DNA of 64,000 bases from Lanius collurio (Eukaryota > Chordata > Aves > Passeriformes > Laniidae), in NCBI GenBank assembly GCA_020086605.1, contig JACBWW010000048.1, positions 525,002-589,001 on the forward strand. Reading direction: 5' to 3'. Both the position numbers and the translations under genes were made by a program. The notes under the pieces are model-generated. The model saw only the letters and a program-made list of their open reading frames with translations, searched no databases and was not told the origin of the DNA. Below are positions 35,101-49,425 of this stretch, one piece after another (within the stretch, counting starts at the first letter, position 1; every line of letters starts with the position of its first letter).

Positions 35101-35859
35101 TGGAGAACTGGGTGTTGTAAAATGACAATCACTGTATCTAGACAGTATATTTTTAAGATAAGCATATCAAAGAATTGTTTGCATTCTTCACTTGCTGATG
35201 CCATCTTCCAGTCTGCCTGCTCAAGGGTTTTTTTTTTTGTTTGTTTGTTCTATCCTCTTTTCTTCCTATCACACAAGCTGGAGTTCATTTGAATCTTTTT
35301 TTTTTTTCTGTGAGATGTTTCAAAATGCTATGCTCCTCTAATTTACACAGTAATGAGGTTGCCCTGTCTCTGACCTTGGAGAACTAGCTTGGACTTCCTA
35401 TATATTTTTGGAGGAGATCTCTACCTCTGATTAGAGATAATGGGTGCTGAAAAGCTGTGTTTAAGAGTTGTTTTAAGTCAGCTCTTCGGGAAATCTGGCC
35501 TTCAGTTCCCAGAGACTGCAGCTGTTTTGTGGAATAGGGAACCAGAAAAAGAAGAAAGGGGTGTGTGGGGTGTATGTGTGCTTATCAACACTTGATAGCT
35601 AATAGAGAGTCAAGTTTTTGCATTAAACAATGATTCGACTTCTTGTCTTGTCTAATGAATACAGTACACATTCTCCATAATTATAGCACTTACTTTTTCC
35701 TGTCCAAACATTTTGAAACAGCTGCAGACTCAAGCAATATTCAGTCTGGAAACTCGGTACCAGAGGGTGAGTGTATGGCTTTAGTCAAAGGAGTTAATCC
35801 TTCCGTGCAGTCCTCCAATTATTTTTCTTCACAAATAAGTATTGCTACTTTATTTTATC
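32131..35859. other. gene-desert DNA, no gene seen
   Basis: AT-rich with T/TTTG runs near 35,228-35,250. ORFs of 60-103 codons match no family. No RNA genes seen. Confidence 0.55.
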
Positions 35860-36130
35860 CAGAATGAATTCCATTCAATGAGCACTCATCAAATTCCAAT
35901 CTTAATTAGACTCTAACAAAGCCAAACAAACAAATCACTGTGCTTGGATAAAGGCATGTGGGCCGGAGCGTGTGAAAAGAAGAGGTAATACATTTAAATT
36001 GTTTTACTTTCTTAACCACTATAGCTGCTATAAAGCAACAGATGTAATTTATTATGGCCTTTGATGGTCAAACAGACTGGGTTGAATTATGATCACAACA
36101 TTTCATGCAATTCTGTACCATTGCTATCTT
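35860..36130. promoter_or_regulatory. candidate conserved enhancer with TCF and homeodomain motifs
   Basis: Dense, repeat-free block. CTTAATTAGAC is near 35,900, a canonical TCF/LEF site CCTTTGATGG is at 36,058-36,067, and a perfect inverted repeat TATAGC-T-GCTATA is at 36,020-36,032. It also holds CAACAGATGTAATTTATTATGG. The best enhancer candidate in the distal desert. Confidence 0.45.
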
Positions 36131-39100
36131 TGTGGATATCTAAATCTGTTTTCTCATTTTGCTTTTTTCCCCCCTCTTTTTATTTGTACATTGACTTATA
36201 TTTTGTCTCAGCTATCAGATGACAGCCACTGTGTAAAAATACTTGAGCTCCCTTACATGGTTTGTATCATCACCAGAGAGCCTTGATAAAAATGCAGCCT
36301 TATTATCTGTGTAGTTTATTCTCTCCATATATTTCAGAATATACGTCCTAATTTGATATTCCAATATATATAATCAGTCAGCACTTTCCTTTCATGTTTT
36401 TTGACAGAAACACAGGCAGCATACCAGGCAATTAGTCTGAAGAGCGATTCCAAAACCCAATCTTACTTCTACCCTCACCCCTTACATGCTTTACTGATAT
36501 GGGATGTTTGTGATTTATTTCTCTGTGACTTCTTTTTTTTTTCTTCTTTTTTTTTAATTTTTGAACAGAAGGGTCATCCCCTTATAAACCTGTTGTTTTC
36601 TCCCTGGCTATTGCTTTTAAATAAACTCCACTCTGGAAGTAAAAAGCTGCTGCTTTTATTTTTTTATAAATTGCCTACAATTAGTATTAAGAACCTTACT
36701 GTTTATTAACCATATAAGGAATGGGTTTCGAAATGGTAAAGTATTAAAGTTCACAATAGTTCTAAGACACACATAAAAAATACTCCTAATTACAGCTTTA
36801 CTATCCTCATGATATCTGTCCACAGATCGGGATAAGAGGAGAGCATGGTCATGATATGCCTCCCCATCACCATTTCTGTACACACGTAAAAGCTTTAAGT
36901 TCAAGTTATACACTTCCTTTCCCACATTTCCTTCCTACTTCTAAAACTTCTAAAAACTTCCAAAATTGTGTTCTAACACAATCTTTTAATTTTTCTTCCC
37001 ACCTTTCAACATAAATATATTTTAATATTTCAACTATTTGGCATGCAATGACATGCATACAAAACTAAGAAAAGGGCTTCTTAAAACATGGTCCAGATTT
37101 GTGAAGAGCTTCATGGTTCACTGAACATTTTATTTAATATGGTGATTGTATTCAGAGTTGTTTGATTTGCAGAAATAACAAGCCCAAATGCTTCAGTTTC
37201 TAATGGTAATTAGTTTTCAGCCTAGACAGTCTGTTTAGTTATATATTTACTACCTTGTAAAGAACTATCACAACAAACCCTAAAGCATTATTTGAAAATT
37301 AATAAGCTAAAGAAAGAGGAAATTCTTCACTTTTGCATAGCAACACTCTCCGTATTCTACTTTTTGATTGCAAAATCCACCTTTTCAATTATAGGTGTAC
37401 TAAATTGTGATGCTTGAAAAACTATAAAAGGCAATTATCAATGTTTCTTAATACCATAAATGAGTAATGCAAGTATGTTTTGCTGCAAGGGAAACAAAGA
37501 CTAGTATTGTGAGCAGATTTCCTTTGCTTCCTGAGTGAGAATAGAACAAACTTTGATTCACATACTTTTGGAGTTATTTGCAATTAATATTAATTTCTGT
37601 GGTGGTTAAAATAATATGCTACAGATTCCATTGCAGCTTACATATTAGAAAATAAAGGCACATTATTTATCCATGTCTTGGAATTCACTTGGCTTTCATG
37701 ACATCAGGTAAGGAAGCTGAGAGAAGGTTAGAGTACAATACCTTGCAGTAGTTCATATATTCCTGCCTTATACAAGAAAAAATCAGAAAGACTCACTTCT
37801 CCACCCAGGTATATATTATGATCTATCCCTTGCTGCTTTCAAAGTTAATGGAAGAAAAGTCTCCTTTGCCAGAGACTGTGTTGGGGTTTTTGGACTGGAC
37901 TCTTCTTCAATGGCTCAACAATGAGTGAGTTCTCAGTGACTGTGGAGGCTAAGAATGCCTCCATTATACTCACTCAGCATGCTTTACCATTGATTTCTGC
38001 CTCTGAACATGGATAGAGGACACGCTTGAGCTGGCAGAAGGAATCACATCATGGCACAGACACCTCAGAAGAAATATGCATTATGGAAATCTCCTTAACA
38101 AAGAGAGTTCCTCAGCAATCATTAGCATTAGAGGTTCTCTCAACCCTCTCTCACAAATGGCAAGGGAAAGCAAAGAAGGGAACATTTTCAAATCTTGGAA
38201 AGACTGACCCTCTCCCTTTGTGCTGCTATGTCAAAAGAGCTTTAAATGCCCTTTCATTCCAAATCAGTATAATTGCTTTTGTTCTCAACCAGGTCCAGGT
38301 TTCTTAGCAGTGGAAGCAAAGTAAAATGTCTACTGTTTTGAGTCCAAGGAACTAAGTCACTTTCTTATTCCTCACCACTGCCAATAGTTACATTAAGTTT
38401 TGTGGGGATTCCAGAAGACTTTCCAAAATAGAAAATACATGAGAGGAAGTGAAATGAGTTGGTAGGATGTCAGGCTGCCAGTCAATGCACAGCCTCACCA
38501 AGAGTGGGAAGCTCTGCCTTCATTCTCAGTGCCACAGGAAGCTGTTCTGGCAGGCAGTGCACTGGTGGCCTACTCAGGCTTTTGGACATGTGCACCAGTC
38601 ATATGAACAATTTGATCTCTCTGTTAGCCACCAAGGCTCATGCCTCTTCCATCTTCCCTTCCCTCCCCTTCCTTTCCCTTCTGCCTGTCAGTTCTCTGAT
38701 CCCTTTCTTTTTCAATAGGGTTAATTTTCTTCCAGTTCAACAATCTGAACCAGATCAGCAATGACAAGTAAATACTGAAAAACCCCTATGACAACAACAA
38801 CAAAAGCAAAAACAAAACCAAAACAACAAAAAAGCTCAACAGAAAGCAGGAAAAGTGTATGTCTTCTTATCACTCTCAGTTGAATCTAGCAATCAAATCT
38901 GCTTAGTTATATCATAAAACTACACATGAAAATAGGCCCATTTCATTCTTCCCCAAAATCTTAATCTAGGCAGGCCACTACAGAGCAACAAAGACAACAT
39001 TGAAAAGGTAGTGAATTTGAAACCTCAGGAAATGAGATGCAACTAGTCAAATTACACCTCCACAATAATTTTCTAAGAGCAGTCTTAGTTTGAAATCATT

Positions 39101-42100
39101 CCTACCCAATTCTGAAAGCTACTGCTTCCTATTAGCAAAAACTGCTCTGAACTGAGCTGCCAGAGAAGTGACAGAACCACTCTGAATATTTTCTGAGAAG
39201 GAACTTGTTTTTTTCCCAGTGGTATTTGGTGAGGGCATTTCCTTGACAGAATTTACCAGGATGACAGAAGTGGTCATTCATTTCTCAAAGTCTCTTCCAG
39301 TAAAAAATGTTTATTCACCGTAGATGTGAATGTTTATTGTATCAGAGAAACAGGAAATACAGGCTTCATATCTGAAGACTGCATATTTTAACTAAAGTAT
39401 GCTTTCTGAAAGTCTGTAATTTCTGCAAAACAAAGGAAAATCTCTACAAAAACACTGGGAAAGTCCAATGCTGGGGTTCCAGGGGACTTATATTAAAACC
39501 CAAAGAATTTTATACATGATTACATCCTTTTGTTGCATGCATGTTGTTTATTTCGTGTCTTAAACATCAATATCCATGGAAATACAGAAATAAAAAAGTA
39601 ATTAGTCTTTTAAGAAGACTGATATTTTGATGGGTTCTGTGATAGATTCATGGACTTGAGTATATGATGAGTTATTTTTTATTTTCAATACAAAGAAAAA
39701 GATGTGGTTTTGTTAAAGTGTTAATAAGAACAATTAGCCTTGTAGTACATTAATGCATATGTAAAATATAAGTTGGTCACAAACAAGATAATAAGTATTT
39801 TTAAACATATAGTTTTCTTTTAAGACTTCAGTGAACTTAGGCTGGGGTTTTAATATGCTTGGGAAGTTAAAATGTACTGGATGATGTTGCAATAAAAGCA
39901 ACAGTCATATAAAAAGTATGTTAGGTATTGTTTGAGACACACAGTTTACACACTTTGTTTACAGGAATATTATTTACAAAACCAGTCAAAACAGATAGTG
40001 CAAGAACTAGAAGAGTCTAAGAATTAAGTTAGAAAAGGAATTCTTTTTCAGAGGAAAAAAAGTCTCTGTTTTCTGTAATTCAACTTGAATAGCTCAGTTC
40101 ACTGGATAATGAGTCTGATAAAAAGACTGTAGAGGTTTTCTTGTTAGACTCATATGAAGTTAGCATTAAAACATTATGGTAATAACTTGTTGCTTTTACC
40201 ATGTTGGCACACAATATTTTCTGTAATAGTTTTAATAAGTTCCATATGACTAGTTGGAAAGATGAACTTAATTAAATAACACATTATTGATTTATCTTTT
40301 GTTAACAGTCAACACTTTGGTTAAAACTTTACAACTGACTAGAAAAATGATGCAGAAGTTTATATCCTTGGTAAAAACTATCACAAACTAGATATAAAAA
40401 TTAAAGATTTTTTCTCGTTTGTTATTATATTCTATTGCACATTTCTTTTTTTAAAGTAAAACCTTTGCTGTGCCCATTTATACCACCTGAGCAGAGCAAT
40501 GGCTACAAGTTTTAACCCTTTATATTCCTTTGCCTGAAAAGAAATTGTAACTGCCCTTTCTGTTATTGAAACCAGGTTAGAGACTCAAATAAGGTATATG
40601 ACTGCTTTGCAGTAGCTTTCACTACAGAAATGTTTATTAAAGAAAGTAAACATCTATTTGGAATATGTTTGCTGTAGCTAATAAGACAAAATGAAAGACA
40701 CCTTTTTCAAAATGCAGGTTAAGATTCAGAATTCTTAAGATACTTGCATCCAAAATCACTAGGTCTTTTTAGTTTTTCCTTAAGTTTTAGCAAGCACAAC
40801 TTTCAAAACATGCACAAAGGGATTACATACCTGAAGTGAACAAATTTTTCAGAATTGTGTTTGCATGGAGAACTGAATTACTTACAAGTAAATTGGAAGT
40901 AGGAACTATTAAAAATTCCTTCCTAAATTGAAAGAAGCTAAAGAAAGCAAATGTTTTCCAAAATTTTGTTTCTTTTTTCCTACTGTTACCAAGGAATATA
41001 GTAGTAAAAGCTTGTGGGAAAAGCAGTGGCATTCTCACTTTCCTTTCTATTTGCCTATTTAGGCTACAATTTGGTGCTACAGTAATTTCTTAAGGCTACA
41101 GTAACTTTTCAGGAACATTTAGAAAAAGTTATCTATAAATTAGGAAAACAATGGAATTACTTCAATTTGTCGAATAATTTATAGCTGAAAGATAAAATAT
41201 ATTCTTCAAATCTAAGACCCTAATCATTTACTGCTAGTAAAAGAAAGTAGAATACAGTATACCCAGTCCTGCCAGGAAGACAGTTTTTACCATAATTCTT
41301 CCTAGAACAACAGGAATTAAGGAACAGACAAGCTAAACAGGGCTGCCACCTCCCTATCAAAACCTGTCAAGCCAAAATACTATTACTTTTGGGATGTCAG
41401 TGTCTTACTAAACCACTTAGCATTAATTGACAACTTTTCCTGCCGTGTAAGAGACTTAATTGCAAAGTTAGCACAACTCCATAGTTTGAAGTAGCAGAGC
41501 CCAAGTGTCAAAGCTGGCAGTTTTAAAAATTAGTTAGCCTAGAAGAAGACAAAATGTAGAGGGTGGAAAGTTCTTCCTGTCAGGGAAAACTATGCACAGG
41601 CTTGGTGGAATGCCTGTCCTGGTCTCTGCTGTCACCAACAAACACGGCCCTTATTTTGCTGCTGCTGTGTTGCAAAATACATTGAGGAGACTGCAATGGA
41701 GAAGTCCATGGTTATGGCTGACAACATCTAAGGACATCTGAGTCCTGCATTAATTCTTGTATGTTAAAATAGCTCCCGTTTCAAGGAATGGGACGAGGTT
41801 TGCTGCCAGGGCAGAGAGTATACAGCCTGCTGGACTGTGTGTTCAGCTGTTTGTCAGAGAGATTGCTGAGATACTCACAGCCTGGTGGGGACATTGCTTT
41901 TCTCTCTGTAGTGTAAAGCTGCAACTGTAGTGGTATGAATCTGATGATGATGTTTCATTGCTTATGAGAATTAAATGTATCCCAAAAGAAGATCAAGGAC
42001 ATTTGAAAGCAACTTAATCAATTATTGCAAAGTTACTGGTTTTTCTGATTTACAAAACTGTCACATTTTCATTCTGTTTTTTTCTCAACATTAATATTCA

Positions 42101-45100
42101 AAATGTTGGTTAATTTCAAATTCTTGAGCTATTTTAAATCTCTAAATAACCTCACAGTAGGCCAAATGAAAGCTGACAGCTTAAGAAACTTTAAGCAATC
42201 ATACTTAAAAGTTAAATTAATTTTTCTTAAACGTTATGCAATTTATTTGTTTGAGATTTCAGAGAAAAACTCTATTATGACTCATCTAGAAGGTCCGCAG
42301 CATAATTTGCTAGAATTAGAGATGTATATGAAAATGGAATGATTTTATTACTAATAATTTATTGAGAAAAGACTAGACAGTAACTACACACATGCCTGTG
42401 AATTTAAATTATAAGGGATATAAACAAATAGATTTCTAAGAGCTATTTATAAACTAGAATTTATTAGCAGTTCAGGCAGAATTGTACTTAAGTGTAAAGC
42501 AGTTCCAGCAGAGAAATGTGAAATTGTTTTGTGGGGAGCCTTTTCTGCTAGGCATGACTATGGAAAGCAACTTATTCTTGAGACTGCCACCTTCAATAGT
42601 AGTATGTTATGTATGGTCTTTATACAAAGTTAGTAAAGTCCAAGAGATAATGAGATTAACCGAAAAATGTATAACAGATGTTTTGTATAATGTCTAATGT
42701 GATGTATAAGCAACTTCAATAAGGCTTTTTAAAACCATAGTCTCCTAAAAGGGACCATTGAAAGTATGGGACCTTTAGCTAACAAATTAAAGCCAGCACA
42801 TGAAATGATAGGCTTGTTTTCTATAATTACTTTTCACAGACCTTTTAGAAAGAGTTTGTGGAGAAACCCCAGGGTTCTGTACACCACAGATTGCAAACCA
42901 CTGAATTAAACACCCAGGACTGGTGGAGGAGTTAGCCAGTGGGCTAAACAGGAACAAAAGAGTAATAGTTTCTAAAGACACAGAGTACCCAGAGCTAGGG
43001 ATTTATATAGCTCACAGTTGGTTAGGACAGTGATGTGAGTAAAGAGTACTGGATTTATATAGAATGGTTATAGCCACTTGTATTTGTTACCAAAGCTTAA
43101 AGTCAAAATGCATGTAATAAAGAAAAAAAATTTACTGAATTATACCCTAGAAGATAAGTTTGTAATGAAAGAAAAGGATGCAAAAGAAGTGTTTAGCTGG
43201 AACTAATGGGATATTGACATTATCCAGTGAAAAAAGAGGTCACTGGCACCCAAAGCAAAAAGAAAATTTAATGGAATATATGTCTGAAGGTAAGATTTGA
43301 GAGCCTGAGTGCTTTTTTCTGAGGATCCACATCTGTGAAGGCTGAGGAATGTTTTAGGAACTCTAGATTGAGCTAAGTAATTAGAAAGCTCTAAGTAATT
43401 AGAACAGGATGCATTTTACATATTTTGATTGTAGCCATTTAATGTAAGCAAGGGCTTAACCTAAATCTCACTAGGTAAGTATTTCCTTCCTTAGTTTTCC
43501 TTTAGCTTTACTGTTCTATGAGGCAAGATGCATGAGAGTGAGAAATCAGAGCCAGTGGAGGCAGCAAACATAGCAGCACTTATTTGTTGTGCTGTGCTGA
43601 AGGACTCCAGAGTCTAAATGTTCTCTTCCAAATTTCTAGAGATATTTTGGTGTCAATACCTCTGGTGTCAAATTTTATGAAGGACATGCTAACAGTGGTA
43701 TGATGTAGTCTGATGTAGACAAGGGAGAGACCATGTAGTGTCACTCATACTCCAAACCATCACAGTATTTAGAGTCTAGGTCTGCTGCTGGGAAGTTCTA
43801 CATGCCAACAAAATCCTTAGACCCCTTTACAGCAACTGTCTAATTCTATACATGCCTCGTTACCTGAGAGGTTTCATCCTTCTCCCTCATCTCAACCAAA
43901 CAGATCTCTTTTATCCCTGGTCACTGCCTTAGCCAAAAGGAAGTGTCACTCTTTCTCCCTACAAAGCTATGCAAAGAAAAATGACCTCACACGAACAGTC
44001 CCAAAACAAGAAGTCTCTTTCAAGCCCTGAGTAAAGCAAAGAGCAGCTCCTTGAAACTTAAAATTTACTCTCTCTTCACACCTGCAATATCTGCTCTGCT
44101 TTTTGGCTTCCCAGAATGTTAAACATTTTACTTTCCCCATATCTCTTTGTGTCCAGTTTTGAGAGTGATGATTCTAATGACCAACAAAGATTTCTAGGAG
44201 ATAAGCAAGTTTCACAGTTTCCAAGGAATTAGAAAAGTCAATATTTTCTGTTTAAAAATTGTGACTCAGAAACACATGTTCATATTTCCACAGGTGATAA
44301 TATTTTAAATGAAGACTTTATAGCAATAATAAGACCAGAAACCCTGTGAAAATGAGGTATTTCATAGTATGTTGTATAAAAGACAGTGGTACAATAATAG
44401 TAAGACAATGAGAAACATTAAGAGATTTAACAGTTAAATCTTGAGGGGGTATTTAATAACTAAAAGACTGATAAAGCACTATTTACCATAATTACATATA
44501 TAGTTAAACTTTATGTACATGTTTCAGTTACAATATCTCAAGCTAGTGAAAGAGAATCTGCTGCCAGACCATAACAGATTGTTCCCACAGGACATCTGTT
44601 TCATGTGTTTAATTTCTTTAAAAAAGTAGGCAATTCTTTGTGGCTATAAAAGTATGAAAGCATAAAGTTTTATTTGATATTATGTCAAAATTAAATAGTT
44701 GTGCTACATTTTTTGTTTTATCCCAAATAATATTTAATGCTGACACAGTAATGATGCACCAATAAGTTATTATACAGTCTTCTAAAACTATTGTAACATT
44801 CAGAGCACGGAAAACACTAAAATACTTTTGGGCTAGACATAGAGTACTTCTTTGGGTTTAAATATCTTATTGAAATGGGATAAATTCACTTACACACAGA
44901 AAAAAAATCTAGAAGGTATCTTTTTAGGCATCTTTAATTCCAGGCAGACTCATGGTCTTTGGCTGATGGATGGGTAAAATATGGAGAAGGGCAGCTCCAA
45001 TGGGAGCTCCAGTTCACACGAAGACTGGCATGGGAGTTAGGCACTTTTAAGCTGTAGGTGTCTAGTCTCTATGGTCCAGGGAGGACACTAATGCTAAGCA

Positions 45101-47149
45101 TCCTTGGAATGAAGGCAGGACCACCAGCAGTATAAACATTTACGCCTGACCTAGTTATCCAGCACTGTCTTTGTGGAAAAATAATGCAAGTACCTAAATA
45201 CAAGAGCCAGTTCAGGGATGCATTTACCTCATTCTAACACAAACATCTCAAAAATATTTGATTACTTTCTCCCTAAAAGTATCTGTATCAGCGAGATTCC
45301 CTCCTTGGCTATAAAGGGGGCCTAGACACCTTGCTTGGGTGCAAATGTTTGTTTTATTCATATATAAAGTTAAATGGCACTCATTCTCTTTGATTTGTAA
45401 GCCCTAACTCAAACTCAGTTACCCCAAATGAAACACTGGGCCCAGCTACCCAAGCCCTAAGTGTTATCAAAGGAGACCTGCTAAACAACAGGCTAATTAT
45501 ATTCTTATAAATTAATGCAAATGAAAATGCTGCTTCTCTCCACTGTTTGCCTGACAATCCGAAGTACTTGTAAGGCAGGCAGATATCTGGGATCCAGTGC
45601 CCACACCATGAAGGAATGTTGAACACCTGCTTCTCATTCTCAAGAACAATAGGCTCCAATTTAGCATGGAGAAGGCTCCCCAGCCTCTCCTGAGAAGTCA
45701 GTTCATGGAAGGCAAAAGTGCAAGAACTTTGATACCATAAAAGAGCAAACGAGGAGCAGGATGATTCATGAGCTAGTGGTGAATACAGTCCACTAAACAG
45801 AGAAATAAAACCTGGTGCCTAGAGAGGGGATAAAACAATAAAAGATTTAGGAAGTGGAGGCTTGCCACCAAGATTTCTGTCTATAGTTCTGAGAGCCTGA
45901 TTTCTAGATTGGTGGTCAATCTTCCTTTTCCTTCTTGATTATGTCTGCACTTTTTAGTTTTTTCTTAAAGCTGCTGCTGCATGGTGGCTGCAGAGAAGCA
46001 ATATCATTCCCATTCTAACAAAAGTGAGAGAGACATGTATCATCATGGCTGATGGCATGTAGAGCAAGAGGGCAGATCTGAGAAGAGTAGGGTAGGACAT
46101 CAATAAAAGATCCCTTAATGGAGAGGCAGGTAATTTTTGTTGGTTGATTGGTTTGTTCATTTTATATTTCTTTAAAAGAGAAAACACAGAGAATTTCAAG
46201 CAAAACAAGTGCAGATAAATCACTGCATTCAAAAGAGAGAGAAATTATAACAATCAAAAAATTAAATGCTTCAAGCTATTGACATTCCTGTTGAGTGCTG
46301 GAGGAGTAAGAAAATATCATCATCACTATTTCCCTGCACAGGTGCAGGATTGGCTAGTGAGACAGTAGTGATTTACAATGCTGTCAAGGACATCTTCAGC
46401 TCCTAATCAAGGAAAAGTTCAATTTTTTTTTCTGTACTCAGGCCTATATTTCATTTTTTTATAATCCTTTTCCACTTCTATACACAATACTCAGCCAAAC
46501 TTCCACCTGAGCCCTTCAGAAGCTATAACTAAACTGGATAAACTACCCACCTTTAGTGACTGGGGTACTACAACCTCATACAACAGCATGTACAAAAGTG
46601 AGAGCAGGACTTGATGTGCACAACATGGACATCATTCTACCCCTCAGTCTTTCATTCATCTGTTCTTCTGTGCACCAGACTAAACCCAAAAGTTTCCAGA
46701 ATCAATGGGTTTTCTTTACAGATGTCGAAAATGTAATCTCCAATGACCCAGTCCATAACCATAGACCTAAAAACCTTAATTTGATAATCTTAGTGTTAAC
46801 TATTTCATTAATTTTACTAATTTAGTTTGATTATAGTAACATAGTGTTTGAATAAATGTAATTTCCAGAAAATCATTCTATCTTTATTTTTTAGGTGCTA
46901 AGATGTGAAAAATCATCATCTTCACTTGCTCTTTCATTCTTTTTTGTGAATCATTCCCAGTGGTAAGCATGATTTTGTTCTCAAACCTCAACACAGTATT
47001 CTAGCAGAAGAGTACTCTTCTAAACGTCACCTTGCCTGTTTGTGCCTCAAAGACCTGAAACAGTCCTCTTTGCTGTGTTATCATGTGGAGTTTGATGATA
47101 TTATGACACCTCTCATTGTTTCCTGAGCTGCTGATTTCAAGAATATAGT
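36131..47149. other. gene-desert DNA, no gene seen
   Basis: About 11 kb of AT-rich DNA. I found no coding sequence and no transposon I can name. Repeat-free stretches that could be conserved occur around 40,180-40,350, 41,390-41,520 and 44,600-44,790 (TAATT/POU-like cores), but I cannot separate them from background with confidence. An A/C-rich tract is at about 38,790-38,835. Confidence 0.5.
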
Positions 47150-47560
47150 TTTCTACTGTTTAGATATGACCTAGATGCATAATTTTGCATTTAACTTGAA
47201 TGGGTTCAGCTTGCCAAGAAATCCAAATTTTTCTTTATACCTTCCTGGTCTTCATAATTATGTACCACTCTGCCAATCTCTGTGTCAACAAAGTAAGATA
47301 TCAACAGTGTTTTGATATTCACTAAGGCATATGGAAATGTAGAATAGCATCTTTTAATTCCTAGTTTTTATGACCCATATTTGAAACCATTCGACTCTCA
47401 CTGAAAAACTCCTGCATCTGAGAGTGGAGTATCAGCTAGTTCTTAATGTATTGAGTGTCTGCTTATTAACCTTGCAATGTATGTGAACTTAGGATACTTT
47501 AACCAAGCGTTATTGACACATGGGCTAACATAGAGTTACTTGAGGTCAAAGGTGATAAAT
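47150..47560 (-). mobile_element. ancient CR1/L3-type LINE fragment (reverse-transcriptase region)
   Basis: The plus strand follows, with heavy divergence, the antisense of the old CR1/L3 ORF2 found across reptiles and birds. In order: ATGACCTAGATGCAT, TTTTGCATTTAACTTGAATG, CAGCTTGCCAAG, CCTGGTCTTCATAATTATGT, ACCACTCTGCCAATCTCTGT and GTCAACAAAG, then a region like the AGCTAGTTCTTAATCCATTTAATG block at 47,430-47,460. Too decayed to code. Confidence 0.6.
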
Positions 47561-49212
47561 ATTTCCATACGGGGAAACTCAGGGACACAATTAGACAAAC
47601 TTCTCCTCATAATTCACTAAACAGTAGAAGTTTTCAACCCATGATTACACTGAATGTAAATTCAGGGAGGTGTACCTGATTTGCATCTGTAAGAGAGAAA
47701 GAGTCAGAAAACAAGCAAAAAAGTTGTACCAAGTAGAATGAAAACGGGAAAACCACGTAGTTTTGACAGAAGTGAAACAACAACAGCTTTTTGAGTGATA
47801 TTCTGTCTGGAAAGCTGGCATAGAACTGTGAGAAAGGAAATGCTCTCCTGTTGTTTAATTGTACTGTGTTTGGAGTAATGGAACTTCTGTGTACATTCTT
47901 TGTAAATTAGAATGATTGCAGTAAGAAAAATATTTAGCTCCTATGGCATCAGGGAGGCCGGGGTTTCTTAGATGAGGGCTGAGATCACCTCAGCTTTTTA
48001 TTGCTTGTAAGCAGGATATGCAAGTGTCAAAGTAACTCATTCCAACCTGGAATTTCAGCAAAATTCATAGAAAGTATAAAGTCAGAATGATGGACATCAG
48101 CTCTTCAAAGAATGTTTTTTTTCAAAGGCTTGTAACTCTTGAACTCTTTTGCGAATAAAATGACTGTGATTAAGAAATCCTTTGTGCCTAAGCTTGTGGT
48201 TTTAACACTTCTAGCTGCCTAAAGGGGTAAAACTGGAATTACAGCTTTTGTAGGTTTTTTGTCATGGTTTTCACAAATTTTATGATCTCTGTGTAGAAAT
48301 AAACCAATATTTTTGTTACAATAATGTTCCCTTCTTAGTTTTCCAATATAAATGTCCGCATTTCACAACTGCTCTTTTTTATTATTTATAGTGTCTCACC
48401 CACTTTTTTCACCCTTCTGGCTAAAATTAGTCTATTTGTTATATATACAAAATATTTTAATATTCTAATAAATTATAGTCTTAAATGGTTTAAAAATACT
48501 AAATAATACTTAGTTGTAATTAACTAATTTCTGCTTCTGTGGTGTCTTCCAAATAAGCTGTGCTCATCCTCAACTTTGTGAAAATAGTTCTTTCAAAATC
48601 AAAGCATACATATTATCCTTTGCTTATCTGCATGTATATAAAAATGCTTACCCACAATAAGCAACAATAAACAAGTTTAAGTCAAAATAAGAAATTCACA
48701 AACCATTCCTGTAAGTAAGAAGATTTTACTCATTATTCTCATATCCAAAGTAAAACTATCTTTTTCCTGGTTATTATGTGTTTTATGTCATAGTTCTTTA
48801 GAAATTATGTATTTAACTTCCAAAGGTCTTGGGGACCATCCCCATGCTATTGCCAAAAACCACCATCCATAATCCATGAGATCATAAAGCACAATTTTAA
48901 AACAGGTTGAATTTTTTCCTGTCGTTCTCACGAAAGTTTTTCAGGAGTCCTTTCCACTAGTTACAAGCCTGCTTTGTATTTTGCACCATGGTTAACTCAT
49001 TCTTTTTAAACAGACTTGAAACTGAGGTATACATGAAAAGTGATATTAATATTTTCCCATATCTACCAGAAATGCAGCCATAGGTACATTTGATGTACTG
49101 TTTCCCAAGTTTAATGTTGTATCATATTATTTTCTTAGTTATCCTGTACAAGATCCATTATGTCACTTCTTCTACCATATCATAATTTTGTACTCTGGAA
49201 TTCATTGATTTT
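47561..49212. other. gene-desert DNA, no gene seen
   Basis: AT-rich intergenic sequence between the two CR1-type relics. No features supported. Confidence 0.55.
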
Positions 49213-49425
49213 CACAGACTCTCACGTTAGTTGAGGTCAGAAGGCATCTGTTAGATCATCTCATCCAATCAGCCTGGTGAAAGCAGCATCACTAAGAGCA
49301 GATTTCTCAGGGCCATGCCTACCTGGGTTTTAAACATCTGTGGGGATGGAGATTCCACAAGCTTCCTGAGCAGCTTGTTGCAGTGTTTGAATCTCTTTCA
49401 TTCAAGTTTCCAAAATGAAATTCTC
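49213..49425 (-). mobile_element. older CR1 LINE fragment
   Basis: The plus strand shows the CR1 3'-region pattern in reverse complement: GTTGAGGTCAGAAGGCATCT, TTAGATCATCTCATCCAATC, TCTCAGGGCCATGCC, CTGGGTTTTAAACATCTG, GGATGGAGATTCCACAAGC and TTGTTGCAGTGTTTGAATC. It has diverged more than the 32-kb copy. ORFs across it are artefacts. Confidence 0.88.
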
